Assembly (NCBI GenBank): GCA_015227615.1
Contig: JAALGZ010000002.1
Coordinates: 558,001-622,000 of the forward strand
Source of the DNA: Labyrinthula sp. Ha
Lineage: Eukaryota > Sar > Bigyra > Labyrinthulida > Labyrinthulaceae
DNA length: 64,000 bases
Direction: 5' to 3'
The position numbers were made by a program, and so were the translations under genes. Numbering within the stretch: the first letter of the stretch is position 1; the number at the start of each line of letters is the position of its first letter. Below, one piece after another: positions 12,501-24,200 of this stretch. Below the pieces are notes generated by a model. The model was given only the letters and a program-made list of their open reading frames with translations, had not been told where the DNA came from and made no database searches.

Positions 12501-15500
12501 AAAAAATTAATATGGTCGAACTAGAGTAATGCTATAAAGCCATATACTAAACATTATTGTAAATATCTATGCTCATAGTGTCTTTATCTCAAGGATTATT
12601 AGTCAATATATAGAGATTGATCATCTCATCTCAAAGGATAGCAAATGATCTGGTTCTAAAAAATATGGTCTCCATAAATAGTAAAAAATAAGTACTTAGT
12701 ATTTCCAACAGCTTTATACAGTCAAGTATGGGTTACAGTCATGAAATAGTAACATAGAATCTGGCAACGCAATGTTTGGAATACCGAATCATCCATTAAT
12801 ACACATCATCCATTTGAACCAGTAATACTAGGTGTGCATCATTTTATGTATCTTTAAGTAAAGTTTTGTTAAGCATTCAATAATCCTGGTCTAAAAACTG
12901 AACAAACAAGAAAATTTTCGAAAATGAGACAGAATTGAAGTCACCGCAATAGGATACCAAAAGAAATTCAGAGGACCATTGTATCAAACAAGGCTAGAAG
13001 ACTAAATAATAATTATTGTTTAGATTAGGTTAACAGTTTCTATTGAGAAATTATACTGAATAACTTCAGAGCAATATCTATATGTTTAGGATTCAAGCAG
13101 TCCTAGTGCTTTTCCGTTTTCCCTAAGACATAAGATTATAGAAATAGTTTTGGTTTTATTGTACTCATACCCCGAGAACAGTCCAAAGAAAAAAAAGAAA
13201 AAAAAGTGAAAAATTTTCATAATATCTCGACAAGATATAAAAATTTTTTGTTTGAGGTATCAGCCTTCAACAGTACAATCCCTAATCACGAATCCGCTAT
13301 TTTCCAGAATATGTGAATATTATTGAAAATATTAGAACCTAGCCCCAAATTCAGTCCTTTAAGATGTAGAGCCCAGATTATTTTAGTCTTACCAAATTAG
13401 GGGATAAATTCGAATCATGTCCACATATATATTGAGCAAAATACTAAATTACTAGAACATCACCAGGCAGCAAGGTCTTTGCTTTTTATAATGAATGTCA
13501 AGAATAGAAGGGAAGATTTTGACTAATGACATATAGGTGGGAACTTCAAAATGTTGCATTTTAGAGCCTTGATTACCATCCTTCTGACAACTATGTGCTC
13601 ATAACATACTCTATCAGAAAAATAATTAACCCTTTTACCCTAGATTTGACAATTGGTGGAGAAGGGTTAATACTATCAGCTCATATTAGAGCAAAAAGTT
13701 AGATGCTCCGCACAGCTTAAAATCTGCCGTATTGTCGGATATCGGGTGTCATTGTGAACACTAACTATCTTGCTATATCCAGAACAACTAAATAAGCGTC
13801 AATGATGAGTGGAAACTCTTCTATAAATGGAATGAGTTTCCATGATCACTAACATCAGGCAGGAAATATTAATTATCAAAATTTGTTGGCAGATTCAAAA
13901 AGTAAAAGAATTATTTCCGGTTGAAATAGTAATACTTCTTTTAACTATTCTAAATAGGAAAGTATAACATAAAAAATTAGTAATATTGAAATTGGGTACT
14001 AAGCCTTAATGGGTCCTAAATATCTTCATTATTTTAGTTATTTGATTGACATGAAAAAGAGCACATATTTTGAGTTTACTATATTCAACTTGTAGTGGAG
14101 ATCAACTGCATTGGTGATGTTATATGTGACACCGAAGTAAATAACGTTAGATGGGGTAACAGAGAAACCTTGTCGTATTATTTTCACACATTGAAATCAA
14201 TTTGAGTTTCATATTGAACAGTAGACGGGACTAGCAATTATTAAGTTTTCCTGGCTCTATCTCAACTGAAGATCATAGAAGATTTTTTTACCGGACGAGA
14301 ATATTGATAGCCCCAAAACAAAACAAAATACTAGGTTGTAGAAATCTGAAGAAAATTTTGATAGTTTTACTCCAGAGTATAAATTTTTGGAAGTAACTCT
14401 ACGAACTTTTAATCCTTAATAAATACTTACATCTATAGATAAAATTTCCTTTGGTATTGTCGTTCCATGCCCATAATTTTATTTTCTTTGGCTTGTATAA
14501 TACTCTGGCTAATGGCAATTGCCTTGCGGCATATATATAAGATATAGGAAAAGTCATAGTTTATATATCTGTTCCATCTTGCATTTAACTTTCACTTAAA
14601 TGGCAATCATGTGTTCCATTTTAAGTGTTACGAAGTAATTCTGACCTATATCATTTTCAACAGGCATAGTAATGACTGAAACATTTACGTAATTGTAAAA
14701 ATTTAACTTTAGAAGCTTATTCTTCTTGGTGGAGACTAAACTAGAGGGAGATAGAAATATGTTCGGTACTAACCGCTACAAGCATGAAAATTCAAGACTC
14801 ATACCGCCCGGAAGAATTGCAAGTTGGAAAGAAACCATGCGTGCATGCGACTCCAATTGAGCAGATTTCCATCAAGGCGCTAAGTAAAATTTACTGCCTA
14901 TATCAGATCCTTTGATTTCTAACACAATAATAGTGCTAAATCTTATCTTAGATGTAGTTATGAGATTGAGTTTTCAATGTAAAGAAAAATGAATTGGGAG
15001 CTTCGTAGGACTTGTGCAAGCTCAAGTTAAAATAGGCTATAATTTCATTTTCAAAGCGCTAAGAAACATTGTAAATTGAATATCTAAAACTTATATCTAA
15101 CAGTAAGTCGATTAAAATAGCTGGAGTATTATGTATTAGTGTTTTCTCAGTTCTTGATTCAGGGACTTCATTTCCTGAATTGCTTTCTATTCCTTTCATC
15201 TGGGACTCTTCGCAGATTACTCAAACAAATATTCTTAAAGAAGCCCCATGGTTAATCTAAATAATTAACGTTTCCGCTTTGGGCAATAAGACTCAAGAAA
15301 TCTTTGATAAAAGCCTAGGAAAGGTGTATATATTCTGTATGGCAATTTCACATGTTTTGTGTAGTTGTTGCCATCAATAGGGAAAACTTATAAGTAGCTA
15401 CTTTAATATTTAGACATATATCATTTACCTTTTGTTGAAGCGAAGCCTAAGTTTTTTTCAGTTCCTACATCATGTTGTCAATGGCGCGTCCATCCAAGAT

Positions 15501-15759
15501 CGCACCAAATTTTTTTAAACTAATAAACAAACATATATTGTCAAGAGGGGTGTGATATATATATTTTGTGAATAAATTTTGATTCAAAGATTGTAACTCT
15601 ATCCAGTATGAATTAGTCCATATCTTTTTGCATTTTCCCTGTTGAGCTCTCTCATCTATGTTTCTCTTTACTCCCTCGTTCTTCTTTTGCTAAAATGTGT
15701 TATTCAAATAAGGTCACACGACCCATTATTGGCAATATAGAAATATATATATATATATA
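6593..15759. other. 9-kb AT-rich stretch without a supported gene
   Basis: I examined both strands for long frames, for short frames joined by GTA...AG mini-introns and for known protein motifs, and found nothing I can support. The open frames of 60-80 codons contain low-complexity translated AT-rich sequence. TA dinucleotide runs occur at 10189-10205 and 15743-15759. No tRNA box A/box B pair was noticed. Confidence 0.55.
10189..10205. repeat. (TA)n microsatellite
   Basis: An uninterrupted TA run of about 17 bases inside the gene-poor stretch. Confidence 0.9.
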
Positions 15760-15800
15760 AATTTTAGGCTTGTGAAAACAACGTCAAGGACGAAGCTAAA

Positions 15801-16783
15801 ATGCAAAGTTTTCAGATTATCGACCTTTCTACTCCTTCGAACAAAGTCACAGGGACTGCGAGCCGACTGAAACGCTTACCCAAGTTGGTGAGTGTGAATG
15901 GTTGGTGGTCTAACTACCTTTAAGTGCAGCTACGTACAACAACTTTCTAAAGAAACTGAAATCTTAATGTTGCAGGAACTGTACAAGCAGGGAATGCAAC
16001 ACCTACAGCGGATGGTTAACGTTAGTCCGGCTTCAGGAAGGTGGTTTTTCTCAAAACTGCCTGAAAAAGCGGAGGGTGTAGCGAATTTCCTTTGTGACGC
16101 ACTTGCTAGCCAAGTAACGGACACGGAAGGAAGAAGCGACAGGATCCTGAAGCTGGTTGACAAACTAGAAGGAAAAGAAGCCTGGTGTTAGTGAACATGT
16201 ATGGTCCACACTGCGGCCACGGACAAGAAGCTTACAAAAACTACCTGAAAGAGCTCAAGTCAAAGCTGAATGGACTTAACAAAAGAAGATTGGTTCTCAT
16301 TTGCGGTGATCTAAATGCTCAAGTCTCACGAAAAGAACTGAACAAAGAAGGCAAACTAGGTCTCTCCCATCGTACAAATACTAACAGTAAACTACCAGCT
16401 GAACTTCTGAAGGAAAAAGATCTTAGCATCGTGAACCATTTAACTGTTCCAGGCAAGAAGGGCTCCAAGAAACATGCTACATTTATGCCAAGGTCGGAGA
16501 GTGGGGGGCATCCGAAATTGACTATGTAATAACGAATCATGTACCTGCAATAGCTGGCTTCAGGATATCTACAGCTATATCATGCAACCTATGGATGAAA
16601 AGGAACTTCGATCATGTTGCCATCAGTGTCCAAATAAACATAAACCAGGGCAGCAAAGCAGGCAATAGAGCTAGATTCCAGCTAGACTACAGCGTGCTAG
16701 GATCCAACACATTCATTCAAGAGAAGGTGAACAGAGAAGTGAAAGAAGTCCTGGATCTGAACGATACACTCACTGACACCTAA
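15801..16783 (+). pseudogene. LINE apurinic endonuclease region, frameshifted
   Basis: Spread over three frames. The start (MQSFQIIDLSTPSNK...LVSVN) aligns in layout with the other LINE's start (...ISIVSVN), and the next frame resumes with GGLTTFKCSYVQQLSKETE. The catalytic Glu of the QE motif and the GDLNAQ motif are present. The (S)EIDYVI and DHVAI motifs follow after another frame change. Confidence 0.75.
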
Positions 16784-16813
16784 CTCACCCTAACCCACTC
16801 AATCCCAACCATC

Positions 16814-19254
16814 ATGAAGAAACATCTCCCAGAAGTCAATTGGAACCTTCCTGGACACCAGAACATGGAACAAACCATACCTTTGATGTGGTACAAACGT
16901 GTTAACTGGAACAACTTGAACTCTGAAGAGAAGAAACGGATCACAAAAGATCTAAGAAGCTCAGCGAAGGAGAACTACTGTAACTGGTTGGATAGAATAG
17001 CGGCTGAAGTAGAAACTGCGTTCCAAAGAAAAAGTGCGAGAACTTGCTACCAGTTGATAAAGAAAGTGAAACCAGTCTGGAAACAGTTCGGTAAAATAAC
17101 CAGAAATACAACTGGAAAGTTGGTGGGAGCCACAGGACGTATCCAGATACTAAAAGAATATTTAGAAAAGCAACAAAACCTACCACTTCCAACGAATTTG
17201 TTGACGGAAAACCAAATACGACATTACCAAACTCCAATACTTGCACTGGCTCCCTTGAACAGCATAAACATACATCCTCCAAAGGCAGACGAAGTCAAAA
17301 AATGCATCAAAACCCTAAAAACAACAAAGCTCCAGGACCAGACAACTTAAGAAACGAAGTCTTAAAGCATGTTGAAATAGTTCAAAAACATGCTGTTAGA
17401 GAGATCCAGTCTTTCTTCAGGTTAGATGCGTTCAAGTCTAGAAAAATGAGAAAAATCTGCAGAGGCAAAGTTGTATATCTATACAAACAGAAAGGAAGTA
17501 AAAATGACCCCTCCAACTATAGACCAATCTCACTATTGAACTCTCACTTCAAACTCCTCACAAAAATCATCAACAATCGAATAACGCCAATACTAAATAA
17601 AGTCCTAGACTACCAAGCAGGATTCAGAAACAACCGCTCAACTATGCAAAAAATCGAGGCAGTCCATACAATCATAAAAGAAACTCTTAAACGGAAAATA
17701 TATCTTCGATTTCTTTTCATAGACTTTGCGAAAGCTTTTGATAGTATTTCTCACAAGTTCATGAAGTTAGCCCTGGAGGAACACCATGTACCAAAAAAGC
17801 TCACCAAACTTATCACCACTCTCTACGACAAGATCAAAGTTTTCGTTTCAGACAGCGGAGAAAAAAGTAGTTTAGTAAATATAAAAAGAGGTGTGCTTCA
17901 AGGAGATAGCTTATCCCCAAGCATCTTTATCCTCTGTCATGACTCTATAATGAAGAGAATAAAAAAGAATACCTTACAAGGCACCAGCTTACACAACCAA
18001 ACCTCCAGATACTTTGCTTTTGCAGACGACTTGGTAATACTAACAAGGAACGATGAAGAGATAATCAGCTTCGTAACACAACTGCAGAATCTTCAGCAAC
18101 TCACGGGCCTAAAAATTAACGCTAGCAAGACAAAAGTTATGCTCACAAACGAAGGTTACAACTTGGTCGATAAGATTCCAGACGTAGATATAAATAGAAT
18201 ATTAACCAACTTTCACTGTGAACGTTGCGATAGATATTTTCACTCGGAAACGTCATTAAGGTGTCACAAAAGCTCAAGGTTTTGTGATGGAACACGCAAC
18301 AGAAGCAGAGCTGGGACTTTAGCTGTTACAGACAGTAGAACGATCATTCACGATAAAATCCAACCTAAAACAAACAATGTTGAAGTAGCAGGAGAAACAA
18401 GTGAATCTGTGACAAGGTACAAATATCTTGGTGCTATCTTTGATCCACAAGGTATTGACGCTGATGCTATCTCCAAGAAACTAAATGAAGTTCACAACCA
18501 CATCAGTAGATTCAGAGACATATTATTCTCCTCAAGCATCCAAAAGAAGACGGGAATTAATCTGGCAAGGGCCCTAGTAATAGCCCCAGCCATATACAAT
18601 GTAGAGAACTGGCCGCACAACGTAAAGATAACAAAAGCCCTAACAAAGATATCAAGAAGGCTGAAAAAAGTCATTGATTGAATAGAGGACTACAACTTCC
18701 AACTAGAAGAGGGCGACTTAGATCTTGCCAATATAGTAAAAAAGCGTCAGGAAAACCATAGATCCACTGTAAAAGATATCATTGACAAAGAACTAACAGC
18801 GTTGCGAGAAAACCAACTTCAAAACCCATCACCACCGCCAAGAGCAAAACCTATATACTACTATGAAGCGCTTGCCTTACTAGGAGAAGAACCAGTGCCG
18901 CCTGAGGACCCACCACCATCCCACTTTACCCACCACCCTGAAAATGAGAACCAACCTTCAAACTGCACAAGAAACCAGGAGCTAGAAGAATACTTGGACA
19001 GGAACCAGCACTTCAACAGGAGCACGAGCTTGGACACGAGCATGAACACGAGCATGAACACGAACTTGGACTTGAACAGGAACGCAAACTTAGACTTGGA
19101 TATGAACATGAACCATGACATGAACAGAACCCCAATAGCACCCATCCTCCGACTAAGATACAACATCCACAATCAACCCACAGAAAACTCAACAACTAGA
19201 ATATCACCTAAAGCACTAAGTGAAACGTCGAGAATAACAGCTGGAGGAAGGTGA
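16814..19254 (+). pseudogene. LINE reverse transcriptase, zinc finger and C-terminal region, broken
   Basis: A linker frame (16814-17350) shifts near 17310 into the reverse transcriptase frame (17302-18681). This frame passes a single TGA at 18679-18681 and continues without a frame change to 19254. The FADD catalytic box and the LFIDFAKAFDS box are intact. A C2HC-type finger follows the polymerase. The end has a degenerate short repeat coding for N/D/L/M-rich sequence (about 19020-19125). Confidence 0.8.
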
Positions 19255-20021
19255 ATGAACCACCTGGACTATATTCAACTGCTGGAGCAAATAAACGCGA
19301 TTCTTGCAACCTGACAAAATATCAACATCCTTCACCTGGAACAGCAACACTGGACAACCAAGCTCTAGAATAACACAAAAATAGCATAAGTCAGCTCAAA
19401 GGAGCCCCCCCAGCACTCACTAAGACCATCGATAACTCCAGCTGCAAGAAACAAAATCTCTGGAAAATGAAGAAACCATCCTGAAAACAGCAAGAAACCT
19501 CACCACCTGTACTCCCCTTCAACCTCCCGAACTTAAATCACCTCCACTTATCTTCAAACACCTTGAAACATATGTAGGATCGTCCAAGAATCAACATAAG
19601 ATAAAAACAGGCCATCCAAAATGCAGAATCCAGATAAGAAAGAGCAAAGTCGTGGAAATCTTGAACAGGAACATAATAGAAAGCCATATCGTGGTAAGAC
19701 TTCAACGAGCAATGCTTCAACAGCTTGAACTGAGCACACATGACAATATCTTTACATTTTGCATGATTTTTGTTTTGTTAATTTGATTGTGGATTGTATC
19801 AGAAAAGTTAGGATTTTGGACAATACTGGAAATGAGCAAGAGATGAGAGTTTGACCAACCAGCTTCAGAAGATCCTGTCAAATACCAATGAGATTAAAGA
19901 GACGTAATGGAACATAATAAAACAACAAAATAGCATAATAGTACGTAGCTTTTATTGGTAGTTAGATCCCCGCCGCAGGGTTAGGCCAGTAGGCCCAATT
20001 AACTCCCTTAAAACCTAAACC

Positions 20022-20034
20022 TATATATATATAT
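20022..20034. repeat. (TA)n run at the LINE 3' end
   Basis: A TA run just after the element's 3' end, matching the AT run before its 5' end. It could be target sequence duplicated on insertion, or the element may simply have entered a microsatellite. Confidence 0.6.
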
Positions 20035-20411
20035 CAAAGAAGATCCCTTCTATTTCTCTGTCCACAAGAAATATAATTTGTAGGGAAATTTTCCTGATGT
20101 TTCTAAATTGATGTGTTTGCAAATGTATCTTCAAATATCAGCGAATAGTTAATAAATATGGTATCAATTATAATTTCTGGTTTTGTAATGATGTGAAAAC
20201 GAGATCCATGTGTAATAGTTAGTATAAAGTAGAGTTAGATTTTTACCAGTATGTATATAATGTGTTGATATCATTTATGAATTCTTCCTACTACGCTTGT
20301 GCGCACAATATATAGCCGATAAGAAAATAGAATAAAGAAGTTCCGGAAAAATGAAAAGAAGAAATTTGATTGGATAGAAACAGTAATTAGACAAAATAAA
20401 CAAAAACAAAA
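20035..20411. promoter_or_regulatory. Intergenic stretch between LINE and the next gene
   Basis: AT-rich, no open frame. It must include the 5' leader and promoter of the gene that starts at 20412. A short CAAA-rich leader directly precedes the ATG. I do not find the GCCCAAAAT motif here. Confidence 0.4.
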
Positions 20412-21053
20412 ATGAACTCATCATTCAAAGATTCACCCATGTTTGAACAGATATCTCTTCCAAGCAGCCTTGCAGATAATATGTCTCGACTTAGTTTGAA
20501 TAGATTCAGATTGACAAAGGAACAAGAGATTGAGATAGAGGCAGCAGCAGCGAAAAGCTGGAGTGACGACAGTGCGAATCCACTAGATGCATACATATGT
20601 GATCCACTGCAGGATTCGGACGACGAAGGTGTAACACCGAAAGGGGAAGTATATGTGCAGAAAGAGGTAAAAGTTAAACATAAAGATGGGTTAGACCCGT
20701 ATGAAAGGAAGTGGGGCAGATATCCAAGGAAAGAAGATTTTGATCCAGAGGAATATGAAAGATTTCATCGTCCTATCACTGAAGAGGAACTTGAAGAAAA
20801 TTGGCGAATAAATATTGAAAATGCTCAAGCAACTGGAGAACCGCATTCACTACCAAAAAAATGGGATAACCTTCTTTTGAACTGTCAAAGAAGACTCTAT
20901 AGCACTCTTGATTCAAAAAAGTTTTGGCATTACAAAAATGAACCAAATCCAAATCCACTCCCAGCTATTGATGAGCATGGAATACTGAATGTTGAAAGAG
21001 CCGAAGAAATAATTGCTGAACATTTGAAAAAACAAGATTATTCAAAAAAATAG
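20412..21053 (+). CDS. Acidic protein of unknown function, 213 residues
   Basis: An intronless frame from an ATG in an A-rich leader (AACAAAAATG) to a TAG. The sequence is strongly biased toward acidic residues: after a serine-rich start, a Glu/Ala-rich helix around residues 35-50 is followed by DPLQDSDDEGVTP and then a repeated YERKWGRYP...EYERFHRPITEEELEENWR segment rich in Trp, Tyr and Glu. There is no signal peptide, membrane segment or catalytic motif. The composition suggests a soluble, partly disordered nuclear or cytoplasmic adaptor. It is co-oriented with the UBR1-like gene 209 bp downstream. I recognise no family. Codon use and unbroken length make it very likely a real gene. Confidence 0.7.
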   Translation: MNSSFKDSPMFEQISLPSSLADNMSRLSLNRFRLTKEQEIEIEAAAAKSWSDDSANPLDAYICDPLQDSDDEGVTPKGEVYVQKEVKVKHKDGLDPYERKWGRYPRKEDFDPEEYERFHRPITEEELEENWRINIENAQATGEPHSLPKKWDNLLLNCQRRLYSTLDSKKFWHYKNEPNPNPLPAIDEHGILNVERAEEIIAEHLKKQDYSKK

Positions 21054-21200
21054 GAATTTTAGTTCAAATTGTTATAGAGCAAGTCGTATGTTAGCGTAGA
21101 GTGTTTACTATGTCTTCTTTAAGTTAATTTTCTATTTATAAACTGTTCACCAACGGGTGCTTAGTTATTGTTTTCCTTGCTGGTTTCCTTTTTTGATCCC

Positions 21201-21212
21201 ATTGCCCAAAAT
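21201..21212 (+). promoter_or_regulatory. ATTGCCCAAAAT promoter motif of the UBR1-like gene
   Basis: The exact 12-mer lies 50 nt before the start codon, in gene orientation. The same 12-mer precedes the genes starting at 28505 (minus) and 60400 (plus), and a close form lies between eL20 and GUF1. Confidence 0.6.
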
Positions 21213-21262
21213 ATCGTGAATTAAGTAACCGTTAATACGGGGCAAAGGAAAAAGTAAAAGAT

Positions 21263-24200
21263 ATGGCAAGAGGTTCTTTCTGGGCAGACGAACCCCAAAC
21301 AGATTTTTCAACCCCCGGTTATGAGATGCCAACAATTCTAGTACATTAAATTCTTCTCTTTACCTTTAGAGTGCAGTGAATGTCATATTACGGCTCCTCG
21401 ACGAGGAAGACGCTGAAACCGACTCCGGTAGTTCAACTGACAGCGTTTCATACTTCAGCTCAATGATAAGTTTTGGCTGGGGTTCCAAGCCTAAAAAGGA
21501 ATCTGTAAGTTTAGAAGATCAATTTCGTAAAAATTGTGAGAAACTAAGAGAGTTACACAGTAAGAAATTGAACAAAACCAAGCTTGTCTCATTTATTCAA
21601 AGTTTGTTCGTGTCTTTTGAGAAGATGACCCAAAGGCGATATAATCCCTTCAACTTTGCTTCTTTAAGCAGTTTAGATAGAGCTCATTTAGAGTTTATTA
21701 CAAGCCAGTTCGCTCTCTGGCTCAAACTACTATTCCTGGCAGAAAGCTATATTGCGGAGAACACAACGCTTTCGTTTCATGCTGCTGAATCTAAGAAATC
21801 CCAAGCTCTGATAGAGGAATATTACACAAAAGTATCTGCTGGACAGCCTGAGAGAGTTTGCAGCAAGTCTTTTGAGAAAGGTGATCTAGTTTGGAGCTGC
21901 AAGCAGTGCCAAAGAGACCCCACGTGTGTCTTGTGTGAACCTTGTTTTTCGGCCTCTGGACATTTAGATGGAGAATTTAAATCCCACGAAGTTTTTTTCT
22001 ACAAAGTAGTCAACGAAGCTGGTGGTTGTTGTGATTGTGGTGACGCGGATGCGTGGAACGATGAAGGTTTTTGTAACCGCCATGCAGCAAATTTTACTGA
22101 CGGCTCGGGTGAATCTACTGTGGAGGAAACTGTTGCTAATGAACTGAAAAGGAGTATATTATATAAGAACTCTAGTGGCTTAAATATTTGGCAGAGATTG
22201 CAAGAAGTTTTAGATGCTGTTACAAAGTTGTTTGTATCTGCAGCTTCAAAGTCTCACCCTATTATTTATGCGGAGTTTCCTCTATCTGAGGTGGAAAGGG
22301 ATTGGAAAGGTCTAATGCATCATCTTCTCAGTTTTCTTTTGACCAGGTTTGGTTCATTTGAGCGTCAGCTTTCGCCTTATGGTCTGGCGAGAAATAAAAT
22401 AGATCAAGTTTACAATCTAAAACCGTTGTTTAAGTATAGCAAATCTCTGAAAGTACCAACCTTCCTAAGGCGCTGTCTAATTTACAATGAGAACGATAAT
22501 CCTCTTGGTGACAATCTTGCGTTACTGCCAATTTGCTTTTTCAATGAAAAGATTCCTTTTACATTTCGTAGAGACCCTATGTTGGAGGAGTCATCTCTCG
22601 ATCATGAGGAGGAGCCCGATCTATCAAAACCTAAGTATTTTCATGAAGGAGCGCATCAGTTTAAAATTTTAGCTTACGGAAGTAGAACAACAAAAGATTT
22701 TTTTCAGCTCTACTTATGCCTCAATTTACTGACAGACTGGTCTTTGGGTTGCGACATGTTTGCTCGAGCTGTGGTGGAAAAGCTAAATGAACCGTTTAGT
22801 GGCACAGCTGCTTCAATTAGCTCACGTCGAGAAACACAGTCTACAAAAGATTTGACAAACTTGGATGTAGTATTATTGTTCTCAGTAAGTAATCCACTCG
22901 AAATTTCAAGAAGATGTCGTGATTTGCTTATTCGTTTGCTTTTGGATCCTTTGTTTAAATGCTACTTCGCAGCCAGTTATGGAAGAATGTACCCGGCTGT
23001 ATTCTCTACTTATCTTTTCGACTCACCTTTTCTGAGTAACAGCTCAGTTGATGTCAATGCTTTTAGTCTGAGTGTGCAATTTCTGAACAGAAAAAAATTT
23101 GTGAACTTTGTTGTAGACAGGCACGAGTTCTTGAACACTATCTTATCTTGTTATAATCTTCTGTTTGATCTCTTTCAAATAACACAAGAATTTCCTACTT
23201 TGACTGTACAGTTTGATACAGACACGATCAACATGCTCGATCATAAGATGTATGGGTTGAGCAATGACCTGAGATATGTCCTGCAATATAAGGAAATGGC
23301 TCAAAAGTTTTCGTTGTTCCAAGACTCAAGAATTTTGAAAAAATATCTTTCCTTACTAGATCTTCTTCAGTTTCAACGAGTAACTTATAAGGCCGAAGGT
23401 GAGCATGTATTGTATGAAGACAAGTCATGGGTAAGCACTTTTCAGCTGTGTGCAAATCTGTCATATAACTTTCCTTTCATTCTGTCCTGGATGGCAGAGA
23501 ATGATACAAAATTAGTATCAGATACAGCCGTGAAGGAAAAGTATTTTTCAAACGTTGAGAGAGTGTTGGAGGCGGTAAGTCGTTTCATTGATAACTCAAC
23601 TGTGTGCACACGCACAGGTGCCCTCGCCCTTCTGAACAATGGAAAGCAGTGGACTAGTTATTACTATCCCCTATTTCGTTTCTATGCGGCCTGTCTTGGC
23701 AACTATATTATCTCAAAAGACTTAACCTCATTCCTAAGAGCTACTGAGCGGCCTAGCAACATTAGTTCTTGGAGACTTAATTCTGAGTATTTTCATTTAG
23801 AATACTGGTTTCTATCCAATATTCTTCGCCGAGAATTGTTTCCAAAGTTTTATGCAGATATGGTAAGCTACCTTGTAAGTTGTGTTGCCAATAACTATGA
23901 AATTTCTCAACAACTCTGGGTCCGAAATGGGGTGGCGCTAAGAAATCAATCTCTGAACTATTCACATATTGGCTCTAGACAGAGCTTATTCACTCTGGAT
24001 ATATCATTTGCACAGGTTACAGGTTTTCTCTTTCCTAATGATCTAATAAGAATAGCATTCAAATGCTTCTTACGTTGTATTCACGAAAATTTCTGGAAAA
24101 TTGAGCCGAGTGTTATTGGATATATTCGATTGCACAACTTTTTACATTTTTTGGTCGTGCTCTTAACAGAATGCCCACCAACAAAAGCTGATTCTACATC

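Larger units (their letters stand above)
15760..20021 (+). mobile_element. Decayed LINE (non-LTR retrotransposon): AP endonuclease, reverse transcriptase, zinc finger
   Basis: The element lies between two (AT)n runs (15743-15759 and 20022-20034), which may be a low-complexity target duplication. Translation starts at the ATG at 15801, about 41 nt from the left end. Endonuclease pieces are readable: ILMLQEL, VNMYGPH, LVLICGDLNAQV and DHVAISV. The reverse transcriptase shows LLNSHFKLLTKIINNRI, LFIDFAKAFDS, GVLQGDSLSP and FADDLVIL. After it comes a Cys-rich finger, CERCDRYF ... L-x2-H-x5-C, near 18213-18280, then a proline- and asparagine-rich C-terminus to 19254. The reading frame changes about four times (near 15895, 16190, 16530 and 17310), with in-frame stops near 16781 and 18679. 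It is the same family as the LINE at 46.5-50.7 kb but a divergent lineage and clearly older. Confidence 0.85.

Noticed and set aside
21376-21378. GTG as the start of the UBR1-like protein
   Set aside because: The GTG is simply the first alternative codon after an in-frame TAG. A 29-nt intron joins the frame to an ATG exon with good splice sites.
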